Of a DNA stretch of 36,100 nt, positions 35,827-36,100 are shown one piece after another (within the stretch, counting starts at the first letter, position 1; the number at the start of each line of letters is the position of its first letter). Origin of the DNA: Fibrobacter sp. (lineage in GTDB: Bacteria; Fibrobacterota; Fibrobacteria; Fibrobacterales; Fibrobacteraceae); contig NZ_JAFWOM010000151.1 of the NCBI RefSeq assembly GCF_017545445.1, positions 1 through 36,100 of the forward strand. The letters run 5' to 3'. The notes below the pieces were generated by a model. That model did no database searches. It saw only the letters and a program-made list of their open reading frames with translations, and had not been told where the DNA came from. The position numbers and the translations under genes are program-made.

Positions 35827-36100
35827 TCAATGAAGAGTTTGATCCTGGCTCAGAACGAACGCTGGTGGCGTGTCTTATACATGCAAGTCGAGCGAGGCAG
35901 CAATGCCGAGCGGCGAACGGGTGAGTAACGCGTAAGCAATCTGCCCCGTATCAGGAAATACCCGTGCCAACGCGCGGTTAATGTCCAGGAGAGTGGCTCC
36001 CCGCATGGGGAGTTGACTAGAGATTTATCGGTACGGGATGAGCTTGCGTCCGATTAGCTAGTTGGCGGGGCAACGGCCCACCAAGGCGACGATCGGTAGG
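35827..36100 (+). rRNA. rrs: 16S ribosomal RNA, 5' end (continues beyond window)
   Basis: The universal 5' sequence AGAGTTTGATCCTGGCTCAG lies at 35834-35853, which corresponds to E. coli positions 8-27, so the mature end is near 35827. Downstream, ACATGCAAGTCGAGCG, GGCGAACGGGTGAGTAACGC and CGATTAGCTAGTTGG are standard early 16S landmarks. About 274 bases are present. The variable region V1 is short (GAGGCAGCAATGCCGAGCGG), in line with Fibrobacter-like sequences as I recall them, but I cannot confirm the genus without a search. The right edge cuts the gene before the middle of helix H11/V2. Confidence 0.98.

Overview
The window looks like a piece of a Fibrobacter chromosome (phylum Fibrobacterota). 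The best indications are a gene at 15529-16359 that matches the TIGR02147/DUF4423 paralogous family first described from Fibrobacter succinogenes, many short lipoproteins and secreted proteins without close relatives, a secreted protein ending in a T9SS-like C-terminal motif, and the first ~274 bases of a 16S rRNA gene at the right edge. Base composition is moderate, with AT-rich intergenic regions. Genus is inferred from memory of families, not from a search.

Layout: 1-3.5 kb holds the 3' part of tex, then a DUF4823-like lipoprotein and a small ferredoxin on the minus strand and a secreted protein on the plus strand. 3.6-5.6 kb is an overlapping argB-argD pair. 5.7-10.3 kb carries an AT-rich lipoprotein gene and a three-gene unit: BY-type tyrosine autokinase, secreted protein with sorting-like C-terminus, and an acidic 54-residue peptide. 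10.7-13.7 kb has ychF (minus) and a MATE transporter (plus). 13.8-16.4 kb has a folded intergenic RNA candidate and a TIGR02147-DUF2341 lipoprotein operon (minus). 16.6-23.4 kb is a plus-strand run: TPR/metallopeptidase, L-asparaginase with repeat-derived inserts, dtd, lipoprotein, psd, an EndoIII-type Fe-S loop protein, another lipoprotein and a GerW/YtfJ protein. 23.66-23.93 kb is a strong orphan ncRNA candidate. 24.3-27.1 kb carries serC, a degenerate HD-domain protein and metF (minus). 27.3-28.4 kb is pheS; 28.5-30.3 kb an OLD-family ATPase/TOPRIM nuclease (minus); 30.6-32.4 kb a membrane/HTH protein with truA; 32.5-34.4 kb pdxJ and a divergent polysaccharide-deacetylase-like protein (minus); 34.4-35.4 kb miaA; then an rRNA leader with two promoter candidates and the start of 16S rRNA.

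Most protein genes are housekeeping: arginine, serine, folate one-carbon and vitamin B6 metabolism, phospholipid synthesis, tRNA modification and charging. The unusual part is the DNA between them. Three kinds of dispersed element recur: (1) arrays with an exact 7-base period (often eight units, 56 bases), frequently as inverted pairs that fill gene-to-gene gaps and in three cases start exactly at a TAG stop codon; (2) a hairpin with a constant CTTG/CTCG apex and stems that change in a compensatory way; (3) REP-like palindromes, two of which sit in frame inside the asparaginase gene. Two intergenic regions have the features of structured non-coding RNAs: 23695-23927 has its own near-consensus promoter and terminator and no downstream gene, and 13837-13982 folds as a three-way junction closed by a terminator-like stem.
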